Below, one piece after another: positions 1-11,053 of a stretch of DNA of 64,000 bases. Position 1 is the first letter of the stretch, and every line of letters starts with the position of its first letter. The translations under genes were made by a program, and so were the position numbers. Source of the DNA: Chlorobaculum limnaeum (GTDB lineage: Bacteria > Bacteroidota > Chlorobiia > Chlorobiales > Chlorobiaceae); contig NZ_CP017305.1 in assembly GCF_001747405.1 (NCBI RefSeq), forward strand, positions 2,712,001 to 2,776,000, written 5' to 3'. Below the pieces are notes generated by a model. It worked only from the letters and a program-made list of their open reading frames with translations, had not been told where the DNA came from and did not search any database.

Positions 1-1
1 C

Positions 2-148
2 GGCCTCGGCGCGCAGGTCGCCGTTTCCGGTAACAGCGCCATCACCGTTGGCTACCGCTTCCGCCACCTTTCGAACGCGGGCACCAGCGAGCCGAACCGC
101 GGCATCAACAGCAACGCGGTGGTGCTGAGCTATTCGCTGCTCTACTGA
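2..148 (+). CDS. Acyloxyacyl hydrolase (PagL-like lipid A deacylase), C-terminal part
   Basis: The reading frame is open from the window edge and stops at 146-148; 48 residues are visible. They contain YRFRHLSNAG followed by PNRGIN and end in an aromatic residue after a beta-strand-like run (VVLSYSLLY). The H-x-S-N-A and PN-x-G-I-N pattern is the catalytic signature of the PagL/acyloxyacyl hydrolase outer-membrane family, and a terminal aromatic residue is typical of outer-membrane beta-barrels. The inferred role is removal of an acyl chain from lipid A in the outer membrane. The N-terminal part, including the signal peptide, lies outside the window. Confidence 0.75.
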   Translation, partial: GLGAQVAVSGNSAITVGYRFRHLSNAGTSEPNRGINSNAVVLSYSLLY

Positions 149-186
149 CGAAGCCACGCGAACCGTTCCGCAACCGGAGCATCGCC

Positions 187-840
187 ATGCGCATCGTTGA
201 CCTGAGCCATCCGGTTTCGCCCGAAATGCCGCTCTGGCCGGGAACGCCCCGGCCGGAGTTTTCCGATCTCTGCACGGTCGGGCGCGACGGCTTTGGCGAG
301 CGCTGGCTGCAACTCTCCTCCCACACTGGCACCCACATCGATGCTCCGGCGCACCTCTTCGAGGGTGCGGCCACGCTCGACCAGCTCGATGCCAGGCGCT
401 TCGTTGGCAAGGCGATGCTGCTCGACTTCACGGACTCGCGCCACGAGACGATCTCGCTCGACGAGCTGGTTGAGTTCCGGACGCAAATCGAACAAGCTGA
501 ATTCCTGCTGCTGCATACCGGCTGGAGCCGGTTCTGGGGAAGCGATGCCTACAACCGCGATTATCCGGTGCTTTCGCCAGATGCGGCGGAGTGGCTCTGC
601 GGAATGGGCATGAAAGGGATCGGCATCGACGCGCCGTCGTTCGACGCCGCAGACTCCAGGGAGCTGCCGGTGCACCGTTGCCTGCTCGGCGCGGGCCTCA
701 TTCTCATCGAAAATCTCACTGCGCTGGAGTCTCTTGGCGACAGCGATTTTCTCCTTTCCGCGCTGCCGCTGCCCATTTCCGGCGCGGAAGCATGCCCCGT
801 TCGGGCGGTCGCCGTAATTCCTTCTTTCGATACCGAATAG
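187..840 (+). CDS. Cyclase-family metal-dependent hydrolase (kynurenine formamidase-like)
   Basis: The protein has 217 residues. The metal-binding signature HTGTHIDAPAH is at about residues 46-56, and the N-terminus (MRIVDLSHPVSPEMP) is typical of the cyclase/arylformamidase superfamily (PF04199). Length is normal for the family. Members hydrolyse amide or ester bonds, for example N-formylkynurenine, but the substrate cannot be read from sequence and no tryptophan-degradation gene is nearby. The gene begins 38 bases after the deacylase and ends about 95 bases before the cytochrome b gene of the fumarate reductase operon, so it could be transcribed with either. Confidence 0.8.
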   Translation: MRIVDLSHPVSPEMPLWPGTPRPEFSDLCTVGRDGFGERWLQLSSHTGTHIDAPAHLFEGAATLDQLDARRFVGKAMLLDFTDSRHETISLDELVEFRTQIEQAEFLLLHTGWSRFWGSDAYNRDYPVLSPDAAEWLCGMGMKGIGIDAPSFDAADSRELPVHRCLLGAGLILIENLTALESLGDSDFLLSALPLPISGAEACPVRAVAVIPSFDTE

Positions 841-935
841 ACGATTCAGCTTGTCATTTCGACAGGATGGCGTTAGCTTGCGAAAAAATCAACGGATGGC
901 GCGACCCGCATCCTGTCACTGAAAGTTCACGAGTT

Positions 936-1604
936 ATGGACGCCACAGAGCAGAGAACATTCTCATCCATTGCCAGCAAGGTGCTTATGGCGCTGGCTGG
1001 AGTATTTCTGCTCGTGTTCCTCGCGGTGCATCTCGGCATCAACATGCTGCTGCTGGTTGATGATGGCGGCAAGGCTTTTTCAGCGGCGGCGGGCTTTATG
1101 GGCACCCATCCGGTGATCCGTATTTTCGAGCTTGCGCTCTTTGGCGGCATCCTGCTGCACATCGCCTTCGGGGTAGCCGTCAGCATCCGGAACCGCATGT
1201 CGCGTCCGATCCGCTACCAGCACCAGAGCCGTTCCGAAACCTCGCCGTTTTCAAAGTACATGCTGCACAGCGGCATGATCGTGCTGCTCTTTCTGGCGCT
1301 TCATTTCGTCGATTTCTACTTCATCAAGATCGGCATTACCGCGCCGCCGCCAGGCGTCGAGCGTCACGATTTTTACAGCCGCGCGGTGCTGCTGTTTTCC
1401 GACCAGACCTATTCAGCGATCTATCTGGTTTCGCTTCTTGCGCTCGGATTTCACCTGAACCACGCCCTTCAGGCCGCCATGCAGACGCTTGGCCTGAACC
1501 ATCCCCGATTCACGCCGCTCATCAAGGCGGCAAGCGCGCTGTATGCGATGATCATTGCCGGGGGGTTCATGGCGATTCCGCTGCGCTTCACCCTGTTCAA
1601 CTAA
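936..1604 (+). CDS. sdhC: Fumarate reductase/succinate dehydrogenase cytochrome b subunit
   Basis: This is a 222-residue hydrophobic protein with about five membrane segments and several histidines in or next to them ([38 protein letters not shown]). It resembles the single-subunit, di-heme, menaquinone-reactive cytochrome b558 of Bacillus and Bacteroidetes-type complex II. It anchors the catalytic subunits to the membrane and passes electrons between menaquinone and the Fe-S subunit. The frame is open further upstream, into the cyclase gene, but the ATG at 936 gives the normal family N-terminus. It is followed after 28 bases by the flavoprotein gene. In a reductive TCA organism it probably works as fumarate reductase. 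The symbol could equally be frdC. Confidence 0.9.
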   Translation: MDATEQRTFSSIASKVLMALAGVFLLVFLAVHLGINMLLLVDDGGKAFSAAAGFMGTHPVIRIFELALFGGILLHIAFGVAVSIRNRMSRPIRYQHQSRSETSPFSKYMLHSGMIVLLFLALHFVDFYFIKIGITAPPPGVERHDFYSRAVLLFSDQTYSAIYLVSLLALGFHLNHALQAAMQTLGLNHPRFTPLIKAASALYAMIIAGGFMAIPLRFTLFN

Positions 1605-1632
1605 CGCCGGGCCGTATGGAGATCGAGTGCCG

Positions 1633-3573
<1,941 letters not shown>

Positions 3574-3582
3574 CCGTCGATC

Positions 3583-4356
3583 ATGATTTTCACCCTGAAG
3601 ATATGGCGTCAGAAGAACGCCACGGACAAAGGAGGGCTGGTCACCTACAAGATCGGGGATGTCTCGCCAGACAGCTCTTTTCTTGAAATGCTCGACCAGC
3701 TCAACCAGCAGCTTGTTGGCAAAGGCGAGGATCCGGTAGCCTTCGATCACGACTGCCGCGAAGGCATCTGCGGAGCCTGCGGCCTGTACATCAACGGCCG
3801 CCCGCACGGCCCGCTGAAGGGCACGACCACCTGCCAGTTGCACATGCGCGCCTTCCGCGATGGCGAGACGATCTACATCGAACCGTGGCGAAGCGAAGCC
3901 TTTCCGATAGTCAGGGATCTGATCGTTGACCGGAGCGCCTTCGACAAAATCATTCAGGCCGGCGGCTACATCTCGGTGAATTCCGGCGGCATGCCCGACG
4001 CCAACACCATCCCCGTGCCCAAACCCAACGCCGACTCGGCCTTCGACGCCGCTGCCTGCATCGGCTGCGGAGCCTGCGTCGCCGCCTGCCCCAACGCCTC
4101 GCCGATGCTCTTCGTTGGCGCGAAAATCTCCCATCTGGCGCTCCTGCCGCAAGGCCGCATCGAAGCTGCGCGCCGCGTCCAGAAGATGGTCGCCGCGATG
4201 GACACTCTCGGCTTCGGCAACTGTAGCAACGCCTACGCCTGCCAGGCCGAATGCCCCAAAGAAATCTCCGTCGCCAATATCGCCCGAATGAACCGCGAAT
4301 TCCTCGCCGCAAAAATGTTCGCGGAGAAGGAGAAGAATGTCGGCTTCACGTTGTAG
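3583..4356 (+). CDS. sdhB: Fumarate reductase/succinate dehydrogenase iron-sulfur subunit
   Basis: The protein has 257 residues. The N-terminal ferredoxin domain carries the 2Fe-2S cysteines C58, C63 and C66 (CREGICGAC) and C84 (TTTCQLHM). The C-terminal domain has [12 protein letters not shown] and [15 protein letters not shown], which bind the 4Fe-4S and 3Fe-4S clusters. It transfers electrons between the flavoprotein and the membrane cytochrome b. It begins nine bases after the sdhA stop and is the last gene of the operon. Downstream, base composition becomes AT-rich and the sequence is accessory. Confidence 0.95.
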   Translation: MIFTLKIWRQKNATDKGGLVTYKIGDVSPDSSFLEMLDQLNQQLVGKGEDPVAFDHDCREGICGACGLYINGRPHGPLKGTTTCQLHMRAFRDGETIYIEPWRSEAFPIVRDLIVDRSAFDKIIQAGGYISVNSGGMPDANTIPVPKPNADSAFDAAACIGCGACVAACPNASPMLFVGAKISHLALLPQGRIEAARRVQKMVAAMDTLGFGNCSNAYACQAECPKEISVANIARMNREFLAAKMFAEKEKNVGFTL

Positions 4357-4410
4357 GAAAGAAGCATTCTTAATAATTTTCTGATAGGGGGTAGTTTTCA
4401 AATTGCCCCT

Positions 4411-4779
4411 ATGAATCCACGACGAAAACCTATAGGTGGGGTGGTCGATGCATTTAGCACAATATCGGCCAAACGCATCAATCAACTTCGTAATACCCCC
4501 GGCGAAAAACTCTGGCAACGAAACTATTGGGAATACGTTGTGCGAAACGAAAACGATCTCGCCGAAATCCGCGAATACATCCGCAATAATCCAGCCAGAT
4601 GGGAATTCGATGATGTGTATTTTTATTATATGGGGCAGCTCGCGAAACGCCCTATTCTTGTCAAGAACCGGAAGCCTGACTTTCAGATAATGCCCTTCAC
4701 GCAAAATTCCCTGAATTCCTGTATGTTTCGAAAAGTGTCCGACAATTCGCGTCATGATTCATCGAGAAAACAGAGATAA
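4411..4779 (+). pseudogene. REP-associated tyrosine transposase (RAYT), C-terminal remnant
   Basis: The 122-residue frame contains AFSTISAKRINQLR followed by KLWQRNYWEYVVRNENDL and IREYIRNNPARWEFD, the C-terminal end of Y1/IS200-like REP-associated transposases. The N-terminal half with the HUH metal-binding motif is absent, as is a plausible family start, so this cannot be an active transposase. The part after about residue 75 does not resemble the family. The remnant lies between the fumarate reductase operon and a nuclease gene. REP-like palindromes of the type mobilised by such enzymes occur at 21931, 23692 and 38335. Confidence 0.75.
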
Positions 4780-4794
4780 TCAGGAGATTGCCGC

Positions 4795-6560
4795 ATGAAA
4801 TTCACCTCCATCAAATTCAAGGGCTACAGATGTTTTCAGGATGATTGGGCTGGCTTTGACGACGTCAAGCCGATCACAGTGATTATCGGACGGAATAATG
4901 TCGGAAAATCACATTTGCTACATCTTGTTAAAACTTCTTGCGAGGAATGGATTATTCCTCCGGTAAACGGCGCAAAATACCAGATTGGAGGAACACTTGA
5001 CGAGATGATGCTTAGACCGATATTTCCAGATCAGTATGATGGGCGGTTTATGTATAATTACTGGAGCAGTTTTGGATGCCATTTGGTCGGTAATCACATT
5101 TTAGCAAGCGTCATCAATACAGGACATGGAATTACATATAAGATAGATGATTTGTCATTTTTAGATGCTTTGCCGAATCAGTATCCTCAATTCATCGACG
5201 AAAATATCACAAAATTTACAAACATATTCAATAACGGTTCTCATACATTCGCCACATTCAATTTTCGTCACTTACTTGCTGATCGAGACGTTCAACCTGA
5301 ACCAGCAGTTACATCACTAAAACTCGAATTAGACGGAGCCGGAGCTACAAATATTATTCGTCGTTTTATTACTTCAGCAGTTGAAGATTATCCCCGTGAG
5401 CTGATACAGCAAGAGCTTTTACAATCGCTTAATCGCATCTTTGCGGAAGATGGACATTTTACTGAAATCCAAGTGCAAGAACATGATGCTACTCAAGACG
5501 GCGAACATCACTTGGCAGGCCGCTGGGAAGTTTACCTTGGGGAAGAACACAAGAAACTGGTTTCCCTCAGTAATTCAGGCAGCGGCTTGAAAACTGTTTT
5601 TCTTGTTCTGTTGAATCTTCTCGTGATTCCGAATATCGATAAGAAGCCAAAGCATATGTATGTTTATGCTTTCGAGGAGTTGGAAAACAATCTTCATCCT
5701 GCTTTGTTGCGGCGGTTGTTCAGGTATCTTGAGGAGTATGCAGTCGAAAACAACGTCCATATCTTTTTAACCACCCATTCGAGCACGGCTCTCGATCTTT
5801 TTGGCAGCTCGCCAAATGCGCAGATCGTCAGCGTCACGCATGATGGCAAGTCTGCTCGTGCAAAAACCATTTCAGCGCATTTCGATCAACTGAGTGTTAT
5901 TGCAGAGCTTGGCGCGAAGCCTTCGGATTTGTTGCAGGCCAATGGGATTATCTGGGTGGAAGGGCCTTCGGATCGTGTCTATATCAACAAATGGATTCAA
6001 CTGTTCAGTGATGGCAAGTGGCGCGAAGGGCGCGATTACCAGTGCGCGTTTTATGGCGGCGCATTGCTGGCTCGATTGGGCGTCGCTGACCCCAAAGCCG
6101 AGGAGGATTTTGTCAATCTGCTTCAGATCAATCCGAACCTTGTTCTCATTTGCGATGGCGACCGCACAGCGGAAAAAAATGGGCGGGTTCACGTCTGAAA
6201 GAGCGTGTCAGAAAGATCAAAAAGCAGGTCGAAAATGTACCAAATTCTCATATCTGGGTAACGGAAGCCAAAGAGATTGAAAATTACCTGTCCGGTGAAT
6301 TGCTCTCAAGTTATGCCGCAAATGGCACGCCAAGAGATCCCAAGCAATATGATCGATTCTTCCCTTCAAAGAAAACAGACAAAGACCTTTCGTATCTCGA
6401 AAGTCAGCTTGAGCGGAAATCCATCGACAAAATGGAACTCGCGTTCGAGGTCGCGCCCCGGATGACCAAAGAGATGATGCGCTTGCGCTTCGATCTGGAA
6501 AAGCAGATGACTGCAATCATCGAAAAAATCGCGCTGTGGAATGATGAAGGTGAAGTGTAG
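4795..6560 (+). pseudogene. OLD-family ATP-dependent nuclease, frameshifted in the TOPRIM domain
   Basis: The first frame (4795-6198, 467 aa) begins with an SMC-like ATPase: Walker A GRNNVGKSH at about residues 33-41, a signature-like SNSGSGLK, and a Walker B-like AFEELENNLHP. It continues into a TOPRIM nuclease domain (WVEGPSDRVYI, LICDGDR) and stops at 6196-6198. The rest of the TOPRIM domain (RKIKKQVENVPNSHIWVTE and onward) continues in the -1 frame to 6560. The frames join exactly at a run of seven A (6173-6179). Adding one A, or slipping back one base, restores a protein of about 587 residues. OLD nucleases often act in phage defence. This may be a true mutation, a sequencing error, or a functional slip site. 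Composition is AT-richer than the flanking core genes. Confidence 0.8.
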
Positions 6561-6578
6561 GGTTCAATACCCAATCCG

Positions 6579-7433
6579 TTACTCTTCAGACCCATCATTT
6601 AACCCATCGGGATTCTTTAACGACCTCTTTTCTTCTGAAGCCAGGCGGCGCTCGACTTTCTTGACATCTTCTCCAGGAGGAAGAGTTTCAGGGCGAATTC
6701 CCCGTTCAAGCAGCGTGTTCCGAACAGCGGTATTATTGGTTACATGCTCTCTCGATATGTCGGATTCGGTACTCATACCATGCTCACGGGCATTGAAGAT
6801 GGTTATCTCGGTAGCGAAGTCTTTAGCTTTCAGGATAATGGTAGGAGCAAAATCAGCAAGTGGTCGTTTATCCGGTACATTCCACTGTGCCTTCATCGCC
6901 TGGGTGCTTTTCCCGAAAAGAGCATTATCACCTTTGCTGCGAATTAAAGCGAAACTATCCAGATTACCGATCTGCTCGAAAATGACACCTGACAACTCTT
7001 TTTCAGTTGCACTAAGCTTTTTGCGCGCCGATACCCGTTCCGCCTCAAGCAATCGCTGCTCGATAACCTCCGCCTTACGGGTCTGTATAGCAAAGTAGGT
7101 CTGAGCGAACGCGATTTCCTGCTTCCTCGGATCACCGTTCTGGGCAATGAGATAGCAGGCATACCGGGTCAGCATGATGTCGTCAATCTCCCGCTGCCCA
7201 CCAGACCCAAGATTGACCATTTTGTTGACGTCAACAAAATGGTCATTAACAGCATAGCCCGATACTTCGCAGGCGATTTTGGCTTTAGAGACAACAGTAC
7301 AAAAATTACGCCACTCTCCATAACCTAAAAGCTGCTGAATATCTCGGGCAAGCCAGAACTCAATACCTCCGTCAGTTTGCTGAGCATTGGCTTCAAAAGA
7401 AGAGGTAAGCGAATGAATCTGTTCTTTTTTCAT
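6579..7433 (-). CDS. dinD: DNA damage-inducible protein D (DinD)
   Basis: The protein has 284 residues, close to E. coli DinD (274 aa). The N-terminal region has the Bro-N-like FWLARDIQQLLGYGEWRNF and an ARYACYLIAQNGDPRKQEIAFAQ-type stretch (about residues 89-110). A central helical part is followed by TEKELSGVIFEQIGNLDS. In E. coli, DinD inhibits RecA filament activity and is SOS-induced. Here it is convergent with the split nuclease gene and lies in the same AT-rich accessory patch. About 65 bases upstream is a GAAC-N6-GTTC palindrome that could be an operator. Function in this organism is inferred from the family. Confidence 0.85.
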   Translation of the reverse strand: MKKEQIHSLTSSFEANAQQTDGGIEFWLARDIQQLLGYGEWRNFCTVVSKAKIACEVSGYAVNDHFVDVNKMVNLGSGGQREIDDIMLTRYACYLIAQNGDPRKQEIAFAQTYFAIQTRKAEVIEQRLLEAERVSARKKLSATEKELSGVIFEQIGNLDSFALIRSKGDNALFGKSTQAMKAQWNVPDKRPLADFAPTIILKAKDFATEITIFNAREHGMSTESDISREHVTNNTAVRNTLLERGIRPETLPPGEDVKKVERRLASEEKRSLKNPDGLNDGSEE

Positions 7434-7497
7434 GATTCAGGAATTCAATGGTTGAAATAATCAACACATAAGCTTTCAACCGGAACAGCATGGTACA

Positions 7498-7511
7498 GAA
7501 CCACATTGTTC
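7498..7511 (-). promoter_or_regulatory. Candidate operator palindrome upstream of dinD
   Basis: A GAAC-N6-GTTC palindrome lies 65 bases before the dinD start. Its half-sites resemble LexA half-sites of Gram-positive type, but the spacer is six rather than four bases. The assignment rests only on symmetry and on the damage-inducible nature of dinD elsewhere. Confidence 0.25.
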
Positions 7512-7566
7512 AACGTAAATAATTTGTATCTTTTTAGCAACCGCAAACGCCGAAACTCACTTATTC

Positions 7567-7624
7567 CATTTATAGTGACTTATAACGGATTATAGCAACG
7601 TATAACAACATTCCGCTATAAATG
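7567..7624. repeat. 10-bp phased TATA repeat array inside an inverted repeat
   Basis: Four units of ten bases each begin with TATA(G/A) at 7571, 7581, 7591 and 7601. Units 1 and 3, and 2 and 4, are most alike, giving a 20-bp period (TATAGTGACT, TATAACGGAT, TATAGCAACG, TATAACAACA). The array is enclosed by the exact inverted pair CATTTATAG (7567-7575) and CTATAAATG (7616-7624). It lies between dinD and the transaldolase terminator, outside any gene. Helical phasing suggests a protein-binding array, an intrinsic bend or a recombination site; none of these can be decided here. Confidence 0.6.
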
Positions 7625-7663
7625 ACTTTAATCGGGTATCTGCAGAATCGCGGACACTGCCCA

Positions 7664-7698
7664 TAAAAAAAGCCGGACATGCACTGCATATCCGGCTT
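7664..7698 (-). terminator. Rho-independent terminator of the transaldolase gene
   Basis: AAGCCGGA (7670-7677) pairs with TCCGGCTT (7691-7698). On the minus strand the stem is followed by a T run (six A on the plus strand at 7664-7669). It lies about 30 bases after the transaldolase stop. Confidence 0.85.
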
Positions 7699-7727
7699 CA
7701 AGACTCAATTCCGAAACTACTTACCGC

Positions 7728-8396
7728 TCACCCCTTCATCACGCTCGCGTCTTCCATGAATTTTTTCAGGCCGCTGTCGGTCAGCGGGTGGTTGGCGAGC
7801 TGTTTGATGACACTGTAAGGGATGGTGGCAATGTCGGCTCCTGCCATCGCCGATTCGACGACGTGCAGCGGGTTGCGCACGCTGGCGACGATCACTTCGG
7901 TGAGGTAGCCGTAGTTGTCGTAAATCGTGACGATCTGCTTGACCAGCTCCATGCCGTTGGTGCTGATGTCGTCGAGCCGACCGACGAACGGGCTGACGAA
8001 GTCCGCTCCGGCTTTGGCGGCAAGCAAGGCCTGCGTTGGCGAAAAGACCAGCGTGGCGTTGGTCTTGATGCCGTTTGAGGAGAAGTGCTTGATCGCTTTC
8101 AGGCCATCCACGGTGAGCGGGCACTTGACGACGATGTTCTTGTGAATGGCCGCAAGCTCCTCGCCCTGGGCGATCATCTCCTCGGCTTTGAGCGTGGTGA
8201 CCTCAGCGCTGACCGGGCCATCGACGATTTCGCAGATTTTGGCGATGTGCTCCTTGAAGTCGGCGTAGGTGAAGTTGGCCGGGTCTTTGACGATCTTGGC
8301 GATCAGCGACGGGTTGGTCGTCACGCCGTCGAGCACGCCGAGTTCAGCGGCGGCGCGGATTTCGTCGAGACTGGCGGTGTCGATAAAGAATTTCAT
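7728..8396 (-). CDS. tal: Transaldolase, TalC/FSA type
   Basis: The protein has 222 residues, the length of the short, single-domain transaldolases. MKFFIDTAS at the N-terminus, GVTTNPSLI at about residues 24-32, the Schiff-base lysine in NIVVKCPLT (K91) and KTNATLVFS are diagnostic. It moves a dihydroxyacetone unit between sugar phosphates in the non-oxidative pentose phosphate pathway. Its start follows the deoxyhypusine synthase-like gene by nine bases, so both probably share one transcript ending at the hairpin at 7664-7698. Some family members act as fructose-6-phosphate aldolases, which sequence alone cannot exclude. Confidence 0.92.
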   Translation of the reverse strand: MKFFIDTASLDEIRAAAELGVLDGVTTNPSLIAKIVKDPANFTYADFKEHIAKICEIVDGPVSAEVTTLKAEEMIAQGEELAAIHKNIVVKCPLTVDGLKAIKHFSSNGIKTNATLVFSPTQALLAAKAGADFVSPFVGRLDDISTNGMELVKQIVTIYDNYGYLTEVIVASVRNPLHVVESAMAGADIATIPYSVIKQLANHPLTDSGLKKFMEDASVMKG

Positions 8397-8405
8397 GGGG
8401 CCTCC

Positions 8406-9458
8406 TCAGGCGTTGACCGGTTTTGCGTCGAGCATGGCGTTGAAGTTACGTGCCGGGCGGCCCTCCCAGTTGCGCTTGTGGTAGGCGTAACCGGCGATGA
8501 GCGGCATGGCGACGGTGGCTTCGGCGAAGACCATCTGCTCGTAAACCGTATCAACCTTACCCCACGAGCTGGCCTCCTTGAGGGTCGAGCCGGAGAGCGC
8601 ACCGTCGCGTTCGTCGGCCACGGTGATCTGCACGGCGTAGGTGTGCATCGAAACATCCTCGTAGCCGAGCACCTCAGCCGCAACGACAATGTCCTGCGTA
8701 AAGTTCTTGGGAACGCCGCCGCCGATCATGAAGATGCCGGTCTTGTCGTTCTCGATCTTGATTCTGGTCAGCTCGCGGAAATCCTTGACCGAGTCGATGG
8801 AGACGTGCTGGTCGGGGTTGTGCCACTGGTGGTGCACCAGACCGAAACCGGCGGAGCAATCGGAGAAGGCCGGGCAGAAGATCGGCACGCCTTTCTCGTA
8901 AGCCTTGTAAACGATGGAGTTCTTGTCGAGCCCCTTCTCTTCGATGTATTTGCCCATCTCGACGATGAACTCGCGCGACGAGTACGCGCCGGGCTGCATC
9001 GAGTTGGCGATGATGGCCATGGTGTCGTCGCAGACGCGCAGTTCGTCCTCGTCGATGTAGGTGTCGTAGATGCGGTCGATGGCGAGGTCGCGCAGCTCGG
9101 CGTCATCGGCGAACTGGCTGCCTTTCCAGTGCTTGAAGCCGAGCGCCTCGAAGAAGTCCTGATCGACGATGTTCGCGCCGGTCGAGACGATAGCGTCAAC
9201 CATGTTGTTGTCGAGCATGTCGATGATGACCTGCTTGAGGCCAGCGCTGATGAGCGAACCGGCGAGCGTCAGGATGACGGCGCACTCCTTGTCCTGCTGC
9301 ATTAAGTCGACGATGGAAGCCGCGCGAGCCAGGTTGCGCGCCTGGAAGGCCATGTCGGCCATCTGCTCGACCATCGGCACGACGTTGTGTTTCTTGATCT
9401 CGATATGCCGGATCGGCTCTCGCAGAAATTCCCCTTTTTTCATCGTTCTCTCTTCCAT
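8406..9458 (-). CDS. Deoxyhypusine synthase-like protein
   Basis: The protein has 350 residues. Motifs include STGANIVDQDFFEALGF at about 92-108, CPAFSDCSAGFGL near 195-207, MIGGGVPKNF at about 244-253 and SWGK with the lysine at 301. That lysine corresponds to the residue that carries the covalent aminobutyl intermediate in eukaryotic deoxyhypusine synthase. Bacteria lack eIF5A, so family members probably act on a small amine such as putrescine or agmatine (homospermidine-type chemistry). The start at 9458 has a clear AGGAG six bases upstream; an alternative ATG lies 15 bases further in. The gene is probably cotranscribed with transaldolase. Confidence 0.85.
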   Translation of the reverse strand: MEERTMKKGEFLREPIRHIEIKKHNVVPMVEQMADMAFQARNLARAASIVDLMQQDKECAVILTLAGSLISAGLKQVIIDMLDNNMVDAIVSTGANIVDQDFFEALGFKHWKGSQFADDAELRDLAIDRIYDTYIDEDELRVCDDTMAIIANSMQPGAYSSREFIVEMGKYIEEKGLDKNSIVYKAYEKGVPIFCPAFSDCSAGFGLVHHQWHNPDQHVSIDSVKDFRELTRIKIENDKTGIFMIGGGVPKNFTQDIVVAAEVLGYEDVSMHTYAVQITVADERDGALSGSTLKEASSWGKVDTVYEQMVFAEATVAMPLIAGYAYHKRNWEGRPARNFNAMLDAKPVNA

Positions 9459-9699
9459 TGGTGACTCCTGTAATATTTTAGGTGCTTCTGTTTGATTGTA
9501 ATGCTGGACTGACGAGTCGGGAGACTGCTGTGTTTGAGGAAAATCTCCTCCCGCTCAAGTCATTCTGATACAGAACGGGCCGGCCCCGAAATGACCGTGA
9601 ATCCCGAAATTTCTCAGGCCCGAACGCTCAGTTTATCGATTTCGATCCCGATTTCAATCTCGGCCTGAATCTGTTTGCTGATTTTTCACAATAAAAAAA

Positions 9700-9801
9700 G
9701 GAGAGCAAGCTGACTATATCACACACTCACATTACCGGATGCTGCTTCCTTCCGGACCTGACATGGTTGGGCAAGAGAATGCTGTATAGGACTTACTCTC
9801 C
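9700..9801 (-). ncRNA. ffs: Signal recognition particle RNA (small bacterial type)
   Basis: On the minus strand the conserved apical domain GTCAGGTCCGGAAGGAAGCA is present (within about 9743-9766). The ends pair as GGAGAG (9801 downward) with CTCTCC (9705-9700), giving an RNA of about 102 bases. A T run follows at 9699-9693, so the closing stem also serves as terminator. It is the RNA scaffold for Ffh in targeting membrane proteins. It lies between the deoxyhypusine synthase-like gene and the divergent trpS gene. Confidence 0.93.
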
Positions 9802-9842
9802 TAAATCTGCTATGTTCCTGTTTTTATCAGCGCCATTCAGAC

Positions 9843-9862
9843 GGCCTGAGTAAAAACAGGCC
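9843..9862. repeat. Short inverted repeat upstream of SRP RNA and trpS
   Basis: GGCCTG (9843-9848) and CAGGCC (9857-9862) form a hairpin with an A-rich loop in the space between the divergently transcribed SRP RNA and trpS. No T run follows on either side. It may be regulatory or incidental. Confidence 0.3.
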
Positions 9863-10018
9863 TCTAATATAGCGTTCTGAAGTTAAAATACAAAAACAAA
9901 GCTTTTTTCTTTGTGACAACTGTTATAACTTCGTAACCGTCCCGGAGAATCGCCTCCGGATTCAGCCATCTTATTGTCACGCAACGTTCGTCAGAACAGG
10001 AGCCAGAACCCCGACGCT

Positions 10019-11053
10019 ATGTCGATACAAAGGATTTTAAGCGGGATGCGGCCTACCGGAAGGCTGCATCTCGGCCACTACACCGGAGCACTCGAAAACT
10101 GGATCGCGCAGCAGAACCTTCTCCACCCCGACGGAAGCCGGGCCTACGAGACCTGCTTCCTGATCGCCGATTACCACAGCCTGACCACGTCGCTCGATAC
10201 GTCGAGCCTGTATGCGCACTCCATCGACATGCTCATTGACTGGCTCGCGGCGGGGGTCGATCCCGAAAAAAGCCCGGTTTTCCGGCAGTCGCAGGTGAAG
10301 GAGCACGCCGAGCTGTTCCTCATCTTCTCGATGCTCATCACCACGGCGCGGCTCGAACGCAACCCGACGCTCAAGGAGCAGGTGCGCGACCTGAACATGG
10401 AGACGCTCGTGTACGGCCATCTCGGCTATCCGGTGTTGCAGGCGGCGGACATTCTGCTCTACAAGGGCAACGTGGTGCCGGTGGGCGAGGATCAGATTCC
10501 GCACGTCGAGATCACCCGCGAGATCGCCCGCAAGTTCAACAGCCACTACCAGCATCCGACGCTGGGCGACGTCTTCCCGGAACCCGCGCCGAAGATCACG
10601 AAGTTCGCGCGGCTCGTCGGTCTCGACGGCAAGGCGAAGATGTCCAAATCGCTTGGCAACACGATTCTGCTCTCCGACGGCCCGGACGAGGTGATGGCGA
10701 AGATGCGCCCTGCCGTGACCGACACGCAGAAGGTGCGCCGCAACGATCCTGGCCGTCCCGAGGTGTGCCTGGTCTACAGTTACCACCAGAAGTTCACCGC
10801 CGAACCGCAGCTTGCCGAAATCGAGGCGGGATGCCGCTCCGGCGCGCTCGGCTGCGTGGACTGCAAGAAGATGTGCGCTGCGAACATTTCGGCGGAGCTG
10901 GCTCCGATCCTCGAACGGCGCAAGCACTACGAAGAGAGGCCCGAGATGGTGAAGGAGATTCTGCACGAGGGTGAAACCAAAGCGCGGAAGATTGCGGGAG
11001 AAACGATGAAAGCGGTCCGAGAGGCCATGAACCTTGGAGAGATAAACGCATGA
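10019..11053 (+). CDS. trpS: Tryptophanyl-tRNA synthetase
   Basis: The protein has 344 residues. It begins MSIQRILSGMRPTGRLHLGH, with the class I HIGH-type signature at about residues 14-19, and has AKMSKSLGN near residue 207. It attaches tryptophan to tRNA-Trp in the cytoplasm. The frame is open from a TTG at 9974, but the ATG at 10019 gives the normal family start. An insert near the C-terminus contains GCVDCKKMCA, typical of this bacterial subfamily. The stop overlaps the next start (ATGA), indicating translational coupling with the HAD phosphatase. Confidence 0.96.
   Translation: MSIQRILSGMRPTGRLHLGHYTGALENWIAQQNLLHPDGSRAYETCFLIADYHSLTTSLDTSSLYAHSIDMLIDWLAAGVDPEKSPVFRQSQVKEHAELFLIFSMLITTARLERNPTLKEQVRDLNMETLVYGHLGYPVLQAADILLYKGNVVPVGEDQIPHVEITREIARKFNSHYQHPTLGDVFPEPAPKITKFARLVGLDGKAKMSKSLGNTILLSDGPDEVMAKMRPAVTDTQKVRRNDPGRPEVCLVYSYHQKFTAEPQLAEIEAGCRSGALGCVDCKKMCAANISAELAPILERRKHYEERPEMVKEILHEGETKARKIAGETMKAVREAMNLGEINA

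Noticed and set aside
4411-7433. Prophage or integrative element
   Set aside because: There is no integrase, no phage structural gene and no tRNA with a duplicated end next to the patch.
8085-9305. A 406-codon plus-strand frame
   Set aside because: It is the antisense of the transaldolase and deoxyhypusine synthase-like genes and has no recognisable domain.
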